DNA from: Tetrastigma voinierianum
Taxonomy: Eukaryota; Streptophyta; Magnoliopsida; Vitales; Vitaceae
Direction of reading: 5' to 3'
Length of the DNA: 64,000 nt
Assembly: GCA_016808115.1 (NCBI GenBank)
Contig: JAEQBH010007413.1
Coordinates: forward strand, 1-64,000
The position numbers were made by a program, and so were the translations under genes. Positions 44,172 through 55,039 of the stretch are shown piece by piece; within the stretch, counting starts at the first letter, position 1, and each line of letters opens with the position of its first letter. The notes beneath the pieces are model-generated. The model saw only the letters and a list, made by a program, of their open reading frames with translations, was not told the origin of the DNA and ran no database searches.

Positions 44172-45792
44172 TGATTAGTGCCCAAAAAGTGCTATTTTGA
44201 ACCCTATATTAGATGCTTTGAGTGCTACACTAATCATGTCATTTATGCCAATTGGAAGTGTTCAAGTCTTCTTAGTTTCTATGCCGAGTGTTATTTGTTG
44301 TTTTGCGTGCTTCATGATTGGGAGTTCGATATCGAGACATATGATGAATCATGAAGATCGAACCCAATCACAACCATCAATCATACCAAAATCAAAGAGA
44401 GAATGAAGGCAAAGGAAGAAAAATCAATGCAGAGGAGGATGTGGAGGCAAAGCTAGTTGAAGAATCAAGAATCTGTGGAATTTCGCTAAGATTGTGAAAT
44501 TTCTGATTGCGTAATTTTCGCAGTCTTAGCTTAAAATTTCTCGTGAATCTTAGCGAAATCGTGAATTTTCGCTAGACTCCGTGATTTTCACAGCACTATT
44601 CCTACGGCAATTTTGTTTTCGCTACTTACAAGAATTTTGTTAGTTTAGCGAATTTTAGTTAGCTAGTGAAATTGTGTTACCGCCAGCTTAAAAATTTCGA
44701 TTTCGCTTATCTCTTGGTGATTTCGCTTAGTTAGCGAAATTTTCGCTACCTAGCGAAAATTGATATGCCTAAATAAATTCACCGCCTTGTCATACTTTTT
44801 TGTAATTAATGCAAACCGACTTCACTTTGGTGTATTACTTTGTCCCTTAAATTAGCCAAATGTTAGGGTTTTATTGTAATTTCACATAAATGGGTGGCCT
44901 ATATAAACCCCCTCTATAATTTTTGTAACCCTAAGGAAGAAATTGAGAGAAATCTTTCGCACATTTTTACTTTTATGTAAATATCTCAAGCAGCCTTTGT
45001 TGGTTTGCTTTTTCTCTTCTCCTCTTTTCCTTATTTTCTTGGCTGCCAAACACCCTCTTGAGGATGACAACTCAAGAGATGCTTGGCTAAGCCTCTTTCT
45101 TTGGAAGAGGAAGGTAGCTACTCGTCAGGGGGCGCTTACATGTTGTCCTCATGTGTCAATGCTACGGTGCATCGATTACGGCTCCCATCTTCTCAAACTA
45201 GGTTGAATATCATTTAATGTCATTAATTTGGCCAATACTTACCATGCTTTAGGATACAGTGTATACTTATTGCTAGATGCACTGTGGTTTTTTAGATGGT
45301 CTTTACGAGCCACTAAAATGATGTTGAATGTTAGGGTTTTAAACTGAAAGGGGCCATAGATGCATGTTATCCGTGGTTGACTCAAATAGGAGTTGATTTT
45401 AGGGTGAGGTTTGCTAATTAAACATAGATCCGGTTGTGGCTTGGACTATAGGTTGCTTGTCATAACGCGAGGATAAAACCCGAGGACACTTGTTTGCCCT
45501 AAGTTACCAAGTTAGTAACCTAAATCTTCAAAGTTAACTTTTCACACTTCATTTTCAGTTTTTTACTTAATCGCTTTTCAACCATCAGTTAATCGCTTTT
45601 TGAAACAAAAATCCAAAAAAGTTCAAATAGAAAGCCTTACCTTCTTGCAATTTATGCAACTATCCTAGATGAAAACCTATCCCGTGTTCGACTTAGACTC
45701 ACTATACCGCAGTGAGTTTGACTACGTATAGGAGGAACTTAGGTATATAAATTTTGTTGATCCAAATTTCAGCCCATCGTGGGCACTAATCA
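44172..45792 (+). repeat. 5' LTR of element E
   Basis: Begins TGATTAGTGCCC and ends CACTAATCA. It has a terminal hairpin, a dense GCGAAATTTCGC-type cluster (44475-44765), a TATA box (TATATAAA, 44900-44907), and TTGTAACCCTAAGGAAG downstream. It matches 49979-51623 throughout, with many indels. Confidence 0.9.
44475..44765. repeat. GCGAAATTTCGC-type palindrome cluster in element E U3
   Basis: About a dozen half- or full-palindromes of the type TAGCGAAATTTTCGCTA can be read, for example TTAGCGAAATTTTCGCTACC near 44735, ending about 130 bp before the TATA box. The equivalent cluster in the 3' LTR is 50305-50585. Confidence 0.8.
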
Positions 45793-45794
45793 AA

Positions 45795-45811
45795 TGGCGC
45801 CACGGGATGGT
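45795..45811 (+). promoter_or_regulatory. Primer binding site of element E (tRNA-Asp type, internal deletion)
   Basis: TGGCGCCACGGGATGG begins two bases after the LTR. It keeps the first seven bases of the tRNA-Asp complement but has lost about five bases in the middle. Confidence 0.65.
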
Positions 45812-46109
45812 GCCAAACTACTAATGATGAGTTGAAGTACTTGTGATCAACGCCACAAGTGAAGGTAACCTTTTAACTCTTTGTAACCCACTGTGAACCG
45901 CTGGCCATCACTTCAATGATCGCACCGCTTTTCTTTAGTTTTCTTTTCATTCATTTTTAATTTTTGTTAGCTAATTTTAACCTTGGCAAGCTTTGCTGTA
46001 CTCTTTTGTTGTCTCTACAATTTTGTAACAGGTTTATAAATAAAGGATAGAGACATCAGTAGACTACATAGAATCAAAAGACACAAATTGGACTAAAGCA
46101 AAGGAAGTC

Positions 46110-47430
46110 ATGCAATACACAAATACCATGGATCCTCACTCGGAAGTTAAACAAAGAGAAATGCATGTCCCCAAATGAATCCAACCGCCATGTAACTACG
46201 AGGACCACATCCACCCTCCTAGAGTTAGTGCCCTTCCCGCATCATACTCCTCCCGGCTACAGCAAGAGGGGCCCTACTTGCACCCTACTCCCACATACCA
46301 TGAGTATGGAAAATGAAAATCCATACACTCATATTAGGGATTTTGAGGGAAGCATGTAATTACGTTTAAGGAAGGAATGATGGACATGGATTTGCTTAAG
46401 CTGAAAGCATTTCCACTGACCCTAAAGGACAAGGCCAAGATTTGGTTAAACTCATTGAGGCCTAGAACCATTAGAAATCGGGTCGAGGCCGCAGTGCACC
46501 CTGGCACTGCTTCATAAGACCACAATTTGAAAGACAATATAATTTTCAGAGCCTGCGATGGTGAGAGGTTTTATCAGTGTTGAGAGATTTATGGAGACCA
46601 TCAAAGGCATGCCCACACCATGGGTTTGATACATGGATGTTGGTAAACCATTTCTCATGATGGTATGTCCTCACCTATGAACAATTGTTTGAAACCATGT
46701 GAAAATTTTCGAGTAAGCATCCCGATGAAGCTATGGATTTTGAACTAGCGAGCTGAACCTCCAAAACTCGGGATGAACCTAGTTCTAGGGAAGGAAAATC
46801 TTGCCATTGACCCACCAAAGGGGGAGACAAGTATGCATTTCCCGAAGACACAGATGAAAGCTTAAATTGACCATTTTAACTCAAAGATCGATGATCTTGA
46901 AATGAAAAATCGAAGATGAAATGCAAACAGCTAACTAGCATTCGTATCCCAACTTTCTTGCTTCAATTTTCAATCAAATAATCACCGAGGAGTAATCGCG
47001 AAGTATGCCCATGTCCTAAATCAAAATAAACCACCCATAGATGCTCCATATGGTATCAGTTATAACCCTAACTGGAGAAATCATCCTAACCTTTCCTGGA
47101 AGCCCACTTCGCCTACGTACTCCAGCCAAACTACAGTTTGGTTCCCAATTTCAACCACAACCACCACCATCCTCATCTCCTGTGGAGCAAGCCATTTTAA
47201 ATTTGAGTAAGGTGGTAGGCAACTTTGTTGAGGAACAAAAAGGAATCAATGTGCAACTGGCACAAAGGATTGATACTTTTGAAAATACACTAAATAAAAG
47301 AATAGATGGGCTTGAGAGCAATCTAAACCAGAAAATTGATAACCTACAAAAGATTCAATCAACAAGATCAAGTTGTCAAGGTGTTAGAAGAAAGAGGAAG
47401 GTTCCCTTCCCAAACAAAGGCTAAACCCAA
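46110..47430 (+). pseudogene. Element E gag
   Basis: Fragments in several frames match gag of element D: MENENPYTHIRDFEGS (near 46310), LKLKAFPLTLKDKAKIWLNS-like wording (46390-46450), HHGFDTWMLVNHF-like (46610-46650), and the open stretch 47041-47424 with the helical segment VEQAILNLSKVVGNFVEEQK, AQRIDTFENTLNKRIDGLES and NLNQKIDNLQ. That last part has heptad spacing and is likely a coiled coil. Numerous indels break the frame. Confidence 0.78.
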
Positions 47431-47464
47431 AGGGAATCCATGAGGTAGATCATCCAACACCAGA

Positions 47465-48230
47465 ATGGATGAGGTGCAAGGCTATAATCACCCCGAGGAG
47501 TGGAAAGAGGTTGATCAACCCATGCCAAAGCTCGCCAAGAATCCAAAGCAGGAGAAGAATTGCAATCAGCATTATTCTCCTAAAGGAGGATTCAATGAAA
47601 TACCGCATACCACCTCCATTTCCAAGCACTTAGAGGTAAGAAGAAGGCATCTCAAAGAAGCGTGCATTTTAGATGTCTTAAGGCAAGTGAAGGTTAACAT
47701 ACTTATCGACATAATCAAACAAGTCCCTCGTTTATGCAAAATTTTGAAAGATTCGTACAATCAAGAAGGGATTAGGTATCGAGAAGAAGGCATTTCACCG
47801 AATGCCGCCATAATCCAGCCAAATACCCTATCAACACATAAGGATCCGGTGATCTCCCACAATTCTACCAATATCAGCGGAATTGCATAGACAAGTCATC
47901 ACGATTTGAAGAGCTGCCAGAACTCACCGTATTCCCGTGCATGCCAGCTTAGGCTCGGGTGAACTTAAACCTACCAACATCACACTATCATCGGGTCGAT
48001 AGATCAAGAAAAACCTTGCGATAGCTTGAGGATGTTCAGAAGATCGACAAATTCACTACTCCAAGAGGGATTTGGTGGTGTCGATGACCGGTTATTTGCA
48101 AATGAACCCAATCATGTGCCAATCATCCCGAAGACCATCACATCGCAATGCAATCATCAATTGCCAAATGAGTCATGCAACTTACGCTTGGTAATATGAT
48201 ACTGAGTTGAACATGCTCCACTGAACAACA
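47465..48230 (+). pseudogene. Element E gag-protease junction remnant
   Basis: ILDVLRQVKVNILIDIIKQV (about 47665-47725) is the gag/protease junction block. 47930-48200 holds broken protease wording: ACQLRLG and ELKPTNITLSSGR, then NAIINCQMSHATYAW and a LGNMILELN-like end. The pol frame stops here and nothing of RT follows. Confidence 0.7.
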
Positions 48231-48234
48231 AGCA

Positions 48235-48905
48235 CAAATTAATGGAAACTAAAATCAAGTGACTAATGATGTGCTCAGCAGGTCGTGGATGGTGGAAGCC
48301 GAATGACTAAGAACTACAAAATATAAATAACCTGTGAAGCAGGTGTTGTGGTATTGCCATCAATAGCCACTATAGGGCAATTGATCAATTCATAATCCAT
48401 CAGTGAGGACAGTCTTGATGGGAAGTCGACACCATGGATGCATTTCAGGCCCGCTGCAGGGGTTGAGGAGATCATTCTCCTTGACCCTCCTTGAGTAAAT
48501 TTTTGAAATTGAACTGGTTCGGTGTTTCCAAAACCGAATTGCAGTTCAACAATTTTTACTTTTTGTTTTAATTTAGTCAATTTTAATAATTTCGGTTATT
48601 ATTAGATGTGTTGGCAGCAGCCTCTTTGGATGTTGGCGACAACGACGGCGATCACGGGGGCCACCACCACCACGGCGGTGAGGTGGTTAGGTTTCTTTAT
48701 GATTTTGTATAGTTACCGGCTTTATCAGCGCCTGCTAATTTTGATTAGGATTCATGTATTAGCCGTAGTAGGCGTGATATTTTTGTATGTTTAGCTTTGG
48801 TAGCCATGTGCAGCCATTTTGGCTATATAAAAAACTATTCGATATATATATACACACTTTTGCACTTTATACTTTTTGTACCTCCATCTTAAGTAATCGT
48901 TTTTG
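48235..48905. other. Unrecognised segment replacing pol in element E
   Basis: This segment does not resemble other parts of the element. The minus strand has an 88-codon frame (48580-48314) with the stretch LKCIHGVDFPSRLSSLMDYE, ending before TTCACAG|GTTATT, which looks like an exon/intron border. On the plus strand 48609 begins TGTTGGCAGCAGCCTCTTTG, and a TATA-like GGCTATATAAAAAAC is at 48824-48838, which would fit a copia-like LTR. I cannot identify either part. Captured host sequence or a further small insertion are both possible. Confidence 0.4.
48509..48549. repeat. Imperfect hairpin in element E
   Basis: TTGAACTGGTTCGGT (48509-48523) and ACCGAATTGCAGTTCAA (48533-48549) are complementary apart from two extra bases, with a 9-base loop. 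Confidence 0.7.
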
Positions 48906-48909
48906 TCTT

Positions 48910-48995
48910 CAATTGGACAATTGAATTGCTTATTAATTAATTGGGTACTTCAATTAGACGAATTGAATTGCTTTAATTAGGCGATTGAATTGCCT
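48910..48995 (+). repeat. Short repeat of CAATTRGRCRAATTGAATTGC in element E
   Basis: Three related copies: CAATTGGACAATTGAATTGC (48910), CAATTAGACGAATTGAATTG (48951) and TAATTAGGCGATTGAATTGC (48974). Confidence 0.7.
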
Positions 48996-49978
48996 TTAAA
49001 TGGAAAAATTTGAACCTGACATCACCTTTTATGTTAGAGCAAATTCCATGCTTGAAGCAGTTTTGGTCGATTGAAGTTCGGCATGCTCAACTTGAATATT
49101 TCTCCTTAGCTAATTCACACACTTTGCGCTGATTGTTTCAATAAATTTGTGAATTTGTATACTTCCTTTCACTTTGCATAGCGCAGGCCTTAGGTATGTT
49201 GCTTCAACCTAGGATAGGTTTGTGTTGCGCATTTGAAGACCAATGTTGTCTTCCCAAAATAAAAAATAAAAAAATAAAAAAAAAATAAAAACCAAAATGA
49301 TCGTGATTTGCCTTGAAACAGAACACGGTCCATGGGGTGTATGGCGAAGCCTTTGAAACCCGATGCCTAAGCCTTAGTGGTTGGGAGTCATCGATTTAGT
49401 GTTAGTTACATGGGTGGATAGGTAGGGATTTAACGATTTGTAGGTGCTTGATTCGAAATCATTGATCAGGGAGTGAAGCACATGGGATTTTGTGAAGTCG
49501 TGATCCTTTTGGCTCGATGCACTAAACCTTAATTGGTTGGGAACCATCGGTGGACCAGATTACGGACTTTGGTGAGTCGAATTTTAAGCATTGCACCCTA
49601 CATTGTAGTTGAATAAAGAAAGAAGAGTAACTAATGACCCTATCTAGGTTGTTCAACAACTTAAGGCCATGTCGGTACTAGGTTGGGGAGGGGACAAATT
49701 GTGCGATTTATTGGCTTAATACGAGTTATATAAAGAACCATTAGACTTAGGTGGAAATTCAAGTTGAGAATCATGGAACCAATATTGACCTGAAATTGTT
49801 GCTTGTATAGTTTTGGTTCTTAATACGGGTTTCAAACTTGGTGTCAATTTTTCGAGTTTAAGGTAATGTTTATATGTACATAAACCCTTACTTGAATCAT
49901 AAACTTTTGAAAATCACTACATGCATCTCCTTTTTGTTTTGCATTGCTAAGGGACTAGCAGCGTTTCGGTTGGGGGTG
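48996..49978 (+). other. Element E 3' untranslated region and polypurine tract
   Basis: Noncoding. It holds two copies of GGTTGGGAGTCATCG-like sequence (about 49380 and 49537), an A-rich AAAATAAAAA run (49258-49290), and GCTAAGGGACTAGCAGC shortly before the tract GGTTGGGGGTG (49968-49978). The motif TTGCTAAGGGACTAGCA recurs near all polypurine tracts of this family. Confidence 0.65.
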
Positions 49979-51623
49979 TGATTAGTGCCCCGAAAGTGCT
50001 ATTTTGAACCTATATTAGATAGGTTTTGAATTGTTTTGGGCACTAATCATATCATTCCTCACCAGTGAAGTGTTCGAGTCTTCTTAGTTCCTTATGCGTT
50101 GAGTTATTTTTAGCGGATTTGTTTGAAGGTTTTTAGGCGTACTTTGGGAGTTCGATGTGTCGAGACATATGATGAATCATGAAGATTGAACCCAATTGTC
50201 AGCAAGCCAATCATACCAAAAATCAAAAGAGAGAGAATGAGAGCCAAAGTGAAGAAAAATCAATGCGTTAGAGGACGGGAAGCTAGCAGTGAAGGTCGAC
50301 CAATTCCGGGAATTTCGCTGGGTGCGAATTTATTTGGGATTGCGAAAAAGTGCAATCCAGTGAAATTTTCGCAATCTTAACGAAATTGTAATTTATTAGA
50401 CTCCGGAGATTTTTCGCTAAGCACTATTCCTAGCGAAATTTCACGTTTTCGCTACTCACAAGAATTTCGCTAAGCTAGCGAAATTTCGCTAACAAAGTAC
50501 TGCTTGCCTGCGAATTCACGATTTAGCTATCTCTTGGTGATTTAGGCTGGCTAAGCGGGAAACCTAAGCTACCCTAGAAAATTGATATCTGCTGCGAAAT
50601 TCAGCGCCTTGTCATGCTTTGTAATTAATCTGAGCCGACTTCAATTTTGGTGTATTACTCTCTTGTCCACTTCGTTAGCCAAAATGTTAGGTTTTATTGT
50701 AATTTCACATAAATGGGTGGCCTATATAAACCCCCATAGTTTTTGTAACCCTAAGGAAGAAATTGGAGAGAAATCTTTTGGCACATTTTTACTTTTATGT
50801 AAATATCTCGCAGCTTTAGTTAGGGTTTGGTTTTTCTCTCTTCTCTCTCCTCTTTCCCTTATTTTCTTGGCGTATAAACACCCTTAAGGATGACAACTCA
50901 GAGATGCTTGGCTAAGCCTGCTTTTCTTTGAGAAGAGGAAGGTAGCTAGCTTGGTTGTGGGGCGGTTATATTGTCCTCATGTGTTAGATACTTTCCCAGT
51001 CTTGTATTTATGGCTCCCATCTTCTCAAACTAGGGTTGAATATCATTTAATGTCATTAATTTGGCCAATACTTACCATGCTTTGAGATCTGAGTGTATAC
51101 TTATTGCTAGATACTGCTTGTGTGGTTTTTAGATGGTCTTCCACGAGACCCTTTGAAATGGGGTTGAATGTTAGGGTTTTAAAGCGTAAAGGGCCATAGA
51201 TGCATGTTATACGTGTTGACTCAAACCAGGAGTTGATTTTAGGAGGGTGAGGTTTGCTAATTAAACATAGATCCGGTTGTGGCTTGGGTATAGGTTTTGT
51301 CATGCTTAACGAGGATAAAGCAGGACACTTGTTTGCCCTAAGTTACCAAGTTAGTAACCTAAATCTTCAAAGTTAACTTTTCACTTCATTTTCAGTTTTT
51401 ACAGGTTAATCAGTTTTTCAAACTCATCTGCTTGTTTTTGAAAACAAAAATCCAAAGTCGAATAAAGCTTACGCTGCTTGCACTTATGCAATCATTCTTA
51501 GGATGAAAACCCATCCGGGTGTTGACCCTAGACCACTATCTGCGGGTAACGAAGCTGCGGCAGTAGGAGAACAGAGTATATAAATTTTGTTGATTCATTT
51601 CGACCCTGCGTAGCGCAGATCCA
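49979..51623 (+). repeat. 3' LTR of element E
   Basis: Begins TGATTAGTGCCC. It has a 12-bp perfect terminal stem (TGATTAGTGCCC with GGGCACTAATCA), a palindrome cluster (50305-50585) and a TATA box (TATATAAA, 50723-50730). It ends ...CAGATCCA just before the target duplication GCTAC. Compared with the 5' LTR there are many small indels. Confidence 0.9.
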
Positions 51624-51628
51624 GCTAC

Positions 51629-52904
51629 GTGAGAACTGATGCACTATCCCAGTTGGGGGGAGAGTTAAGAAGGAAGTGCGACATGTTTTAGTCGACTTAT
51701 TTTGCAGTCAAATGGCTTATATTTTTTGAACAAGTATAACTAATGTTTTTTTTTAGTTTCTAATACATGTCTTTAGTTTATCAAAATGTTTTTAGTCTCT
51801 CAATTTCTTAGTTTCCATCGGATTTCTCAAAAAAAAAATTTGTAATTCTCAGCCTGCAAGGAGAGAAATTGAAACTGTGCTTCAATGCTCTTGATTTTAG
51901 AGTTGTTTTATGCTTAAAAAAGTTGATGAAGTGTGGAAACTCCACTTGTCTTCAACCTTACTTCTTCCACTTTGATCTAACCACACACTATGCACATTAG
52001 TTTTCAATTATAAGCTGAAAAACTGCCTCGCCTCCTGAACCTTGCAAAAATCTGGCCTAGTACTTTTGACCACCTTTAATAGGTTGGGATCCCTAAAATG
52101 ACCAATGAGTCCCAAAAAAAAATTAAAATTACAAGACCAATATGTCTAAAAAAAAAAACAAAAGAAATTTGCAGAGCTCTTGCAGGCTTGAGCAGTCCGA
52201 GGGGTATATGGCGAGGGTCTTTAAAGCCACGGTGCCCTAAGCCAAGCTGCAGGAGTCCTATTTGACTTTGTTGCTCGTTACATGTCTGAATTGAGATAGG
52301 TGGCTTTTAGCAATTTCTAGGTTAAAGTATCAAACTTATTAAAAGTTCGAGGTGAAATGCGAAGGGTTAATGGTGAAAGATCCTTATGACTTGATGCCCT
52401 AAACCTTGATTTGGTTGGGAGTCATCGATGGATCCGTTACATGGACAGTGGTGATACCCTCAACATTGTACCCCTACAATGAAAAAAAGAGAAGAAGAAG
52501 TTGTGAAATAAAAGTGGTTCCTGATCTATTGGGGTTGGTCAGTCTGCTAGGTGTAGAAAATGAGCTAGGTTGGGAGGAGAGGACAGTTTGGCAGACTATT
52601 TTTGAAAACTAATCAAGTAAACACTTGGGTTTTTTGTTAAAGGTTTCAGGTTGAGTCTTTAGGAGTGGAAATTCTTTTGATACTTGAATTTGCATAGCAC
52701 ATACTCCTCTTAAGAGAGTCATTGGGCAGGATTTTGATGACTCTTATTGAAGGTTGGGTTTTATCACATCATTGCTTTTGGAAAACCATTTTATTTATTT
52801 ATTTATTTATTTTTATTTTTTTGTGGATATATAGATCATCTTGCCTTAAATTTTTCATTCTTCCTTCATTTCTAAGGGGCTAGCAATAGGTCGGTTGGGG
52901 GGAG
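51629..52904 (+). other. Element D 3' untranslated region
   Basis: Resumes element D after E. Noncoding, with a G-run AGTTGGGGGGAG (about 51651-51662), family motifs TGGTTGGGAGTCATCGATGG (52411-52430) and a partner near 52240, and the polypurine tract GGTTGGGGGGAG (52893-52904). A TTTA repeat lies at about 52790-52815. No gene seen. Confidence 0.6.
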
Positions 52905-53200
52905 TGATTACACCCTAAAAAGTGTTATTTCATGCCCTTAGCATTCCAGTTTTTAAGCACTTTTTGTGTAGTAATCATCTTAATTAACCTAGTTCACATT
53001 TTAAGGACCTAGCATGACTACTAATCAAATTTTGTGGCAAGTTTCGTTGTTTGTAAAGGCTATGCATCTTAAAGATAGAGATTCAGCTTAAGCATGAAGA
53101 AATCAGTAGAAATTCAGAGCTTCAGAGCAGAAGAAAGCAAAGGCGAGAAAAGTGCATTGCCAACCTTAGAAATTAGCAAGGGTTAACGAAATTTTCCCAA
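52905..53200 (+). repeat. Truncated 3' LTR of element D
   Basis: TGATTACACCCTAAAAAGTG aligns with 27758 onward for about 290 bp, including the terminal hairpin and AGCTTAAGCATGAAGAAATC. The match fades near 53200, so most of the LTR is lost. Confidence 0.85.
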
Positions 53201-53469
53201 ACTTAAAGACTACTTAAAAAAAGTTTGGAAATATGTGCATATACATTTTTCAGTACGAAGCCCATTTTAACTTGAAACTATGATCCATGTGATCATTGAA
53301 ACCATACTCACATGTAGCAGATTGTAGAAAGACCAAGAATTGGAAAAAATCTTATGCATTTAAACTATATAACAGTATGTACTTGAAAAATGGAGTTCAT
53401 CCATTTGCTTTATCTAATATGTGTGGATGGCCTAGCCTTCGTCTGCTGTACCTGATTATACTCGGTCCC
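53201..53469. other. No recognisable feature
   Basis: AT-rich stretch between the truncated D LTR and a pol fragment. No reading frame or repeat that I can support. Confidence 0.4.
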
Positions 53470-53955
53470 TGATGGAAACTAGTTTTGCTTCCTGCCCTTG
53501 GGACTCTATCACTCTGCTGAGTAGAGATGGCGTAGCCATCAGACTTCCCAAGGTACCCTGAGCCTGCTCATCGTCTTACTGCAGTCTGAATTGCCCCACT
53601 GTCTCAATCATCCACCACTCCCGGGAAGCTGCACTAGCAAGTACTCCCCATGACTTGGCTGAGGCATCAGCCACCACATTTGCCTTATTGGGATGGTAAT
53701 GCAAAGTGAAGTCGTAATCTTCAAAAACTCCATCCACCTACGTTGCCTCGTGTTGAGGTCTCGTTGCGTGAAGATGTATTCGGACTTTTTGGTGCGAAAA
53801 CACCTCAGCTCACCATATAAGTAGTGGCGCCAAAATCTTTCAAGGCAAAGACTTCTACATTTTGCCAACTCCATGTCATGCGTGGGGTAGTGCGCTTCGT
53901 GATTATTCAAATTTGTGAGAACCATAAGCCACAACTTTCAAGGCGCATCGAGCCA
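53470..53955 (-). pseudogene. Chromovirus-like RNase H fragment (Ty3/gypsy)
   Basis: The minus-strand frame 53934-53608 contains NHEAHYPTHDMELA, ERFWRHYLYGEL, SEYIFTQRDLNTRQRRWMEF and LKITTSLCITIPIRQM. These are the RNase H blocks of Tekay/Del-type chromoviruses. In them the usual VFALK..DHKSL wording is altered. This is a different lineage from the Athila-like elements around it. Only this domain and a short linker remain. Confidence 0.82.
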
Positions 53956-54369
53956 CAATTGAAACAACAATAGCTCCGTTCAGTGGAAAAAATATCAGTG
54001 GAAGAAACAAGGGTCATTGAAGAAAATATCATAATTTGCAGAAATGAAGATTGTTCAGTGGAAAAGAAAAACCCTAGAGCATCACAAAAGAGTGCACCTT
54101 TGGGTGAGGTTTTCTTCTTGAAGATGTTCATGGCTGCGATCTTCGAACTGGGATTTGGTGACAGCCGAAGCGAGGATAACGAACCCCTCCACAATGTGGC
54201 AGCTAATGGCAACCCACCTCTATATTATTTTCTTAAACTTTGGAGCCTTTGTTGACAACGGTACTCTTTCAAGTAGCCGTTACAATTTGTAGTAATCCCA
54301 AAATACCCTCCTTTTTAATTCATATTTTTCATCTACAACGATTCATGAAGGTTACATGTATAGATAGAT
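53956..54369 (+). other. Unassigned stretch with a 90-codon frame
   Basis: The frame 53983-54255 reads METKI-free, low-complexity acidic sequence (VEETRVIEENIIICRNEDCS, then a SAPLGEVFFLKMFMAAIFEL stretch). I recognise no domain and no promoter, so I do not call a gene. It lies just outside the left end of the Mutator-like element; the last 11 bases are its target duplication. Confidence 0.3.
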
Positions 54370-54640
54370 GGTAGAGGTGCAAAAACCCCTATCCTAGTTT
54401 TTTTTGAAATATTACATTTACAGCTTAAACTTTTTTTGTGCAAATTTAAACCCCTATAATTTGTTCCCATAACTTAAATTAGCTTATGGCATGACTAAGA
54501 CCATCAAAATGGTTAGTATTAAAATGACTGTTAAGTTCTAATGCCCTGGTCCACGTGACATTATGGGATCCACTTTCAATCTTCGCTCTCTTCCCTTTCC
54601 TTTTTTCTCTCTTTCCTCTTCTCTTATCTCTCATCTCTCA
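54370..54640 (+). repeat. Left terminal inverted repeat of element J
   Basis: Aligns to the reverse complement of 57745-57994 through AAACTTTTTTT, AAATTAGC, CCATGACTAAGAC or GCATGACTAAGAC, and CTATGGGACCAC or TTATGGGATCCAC. Identity is roughly three quarters by eye. A CT-rich run follows to 54690. Confidence 0.78.
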
Positions 54641-54749
54641 TCTCTCTTATCTCTTTTCTCTCTTCCTTTCTCCCCTTTCTTCTCCCTCCCTTATGGGACC
54701 AACCCTCCCACTTGACCAAGCGCACCACTCTTTAAGCCCTTTTTCTTCG

Positions 54750-55035
54750 CCTCTTAATTTTTTATTAAAATTTTATTTTTAGTTTAAAATCTATTAATAA
54801 ATTAAATTTATTTTTATAAAATATAAATAAATATTTTTTTTATTTTAAATCTTAAAAAAATTTATCTTAATTTTAAAAATTTATTAAATAAAAATTCAAA
54901 CTTTATTTTTAAAATACAAATAAATTATTCAATTATTTTAATTTTTTAAATAATTATTTTTTCAAAAAAATTAATTTTTAAATCGACTAAATAAAAAAAA
55001 ATTCAAATGGATGGGTTTAAATTACTATTTTAATA
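54750..55035. other. AT-rich low-complexity stretch in element J
   Basis: Almost only A and T, with runs such as TATTTTTTTTATTTTAAATC. No gene. Confidence 0.6.
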
Positions 55036-55039
55036 TTAA

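Larger units (their letters stand above)
44172..51623 (+). mobile_element. Element E: gag-only non-autonomous LTR retrotransposon with perfect TSD
   Basis: LTRs at 44172-45792 and 49979-51623 flank an internal region of about 4.2 kb. The 5-bp target duplication GCTAC is intact (44167-44171 and 51624-51628). The interior has a primer site, gag and a protease trace, then unrelated sequence and the family 3' untranslated region with polypurine tract. RT, RNase H and integrase are absent. It sits near the end of the element D 3' ORF. Confidence 0.92.
27758..53200 (+). mobile_element. Element D: Athila/Tat-type Ty3/gypsy element split by nested insertions
   Basis: 5' LTR (27758-29266), tRNA-Asp primer site, gag, protease, RT, RNase H, integrase, then a 3' ORF, an untranslated region with polypurine tract, and a truncated 3' LTR (52905 to about 53200). 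The integrase is split by a LINE (34170-41221) and the 3' ORF by element E (44172-51623). Removing both leaves an element of a little under 11 kb. It is inserted in the gag start of element C; because the 3' LTR is truncated, no target duplication can be read. Confidence 0.88.

Noticed and set aside
48606..48794. Threonine-rich 62-codon frame as a gene
   Set aside because: The frame is short and the sequence fits a promoter-like or LTR-like segment better; no domain is recognised.
53983..54255. Possible host gene of 90 codons
   Set aside because: No recognised domain, promoter or exon structure, and it sits between transposon fragments. It is listed only as unassigned.
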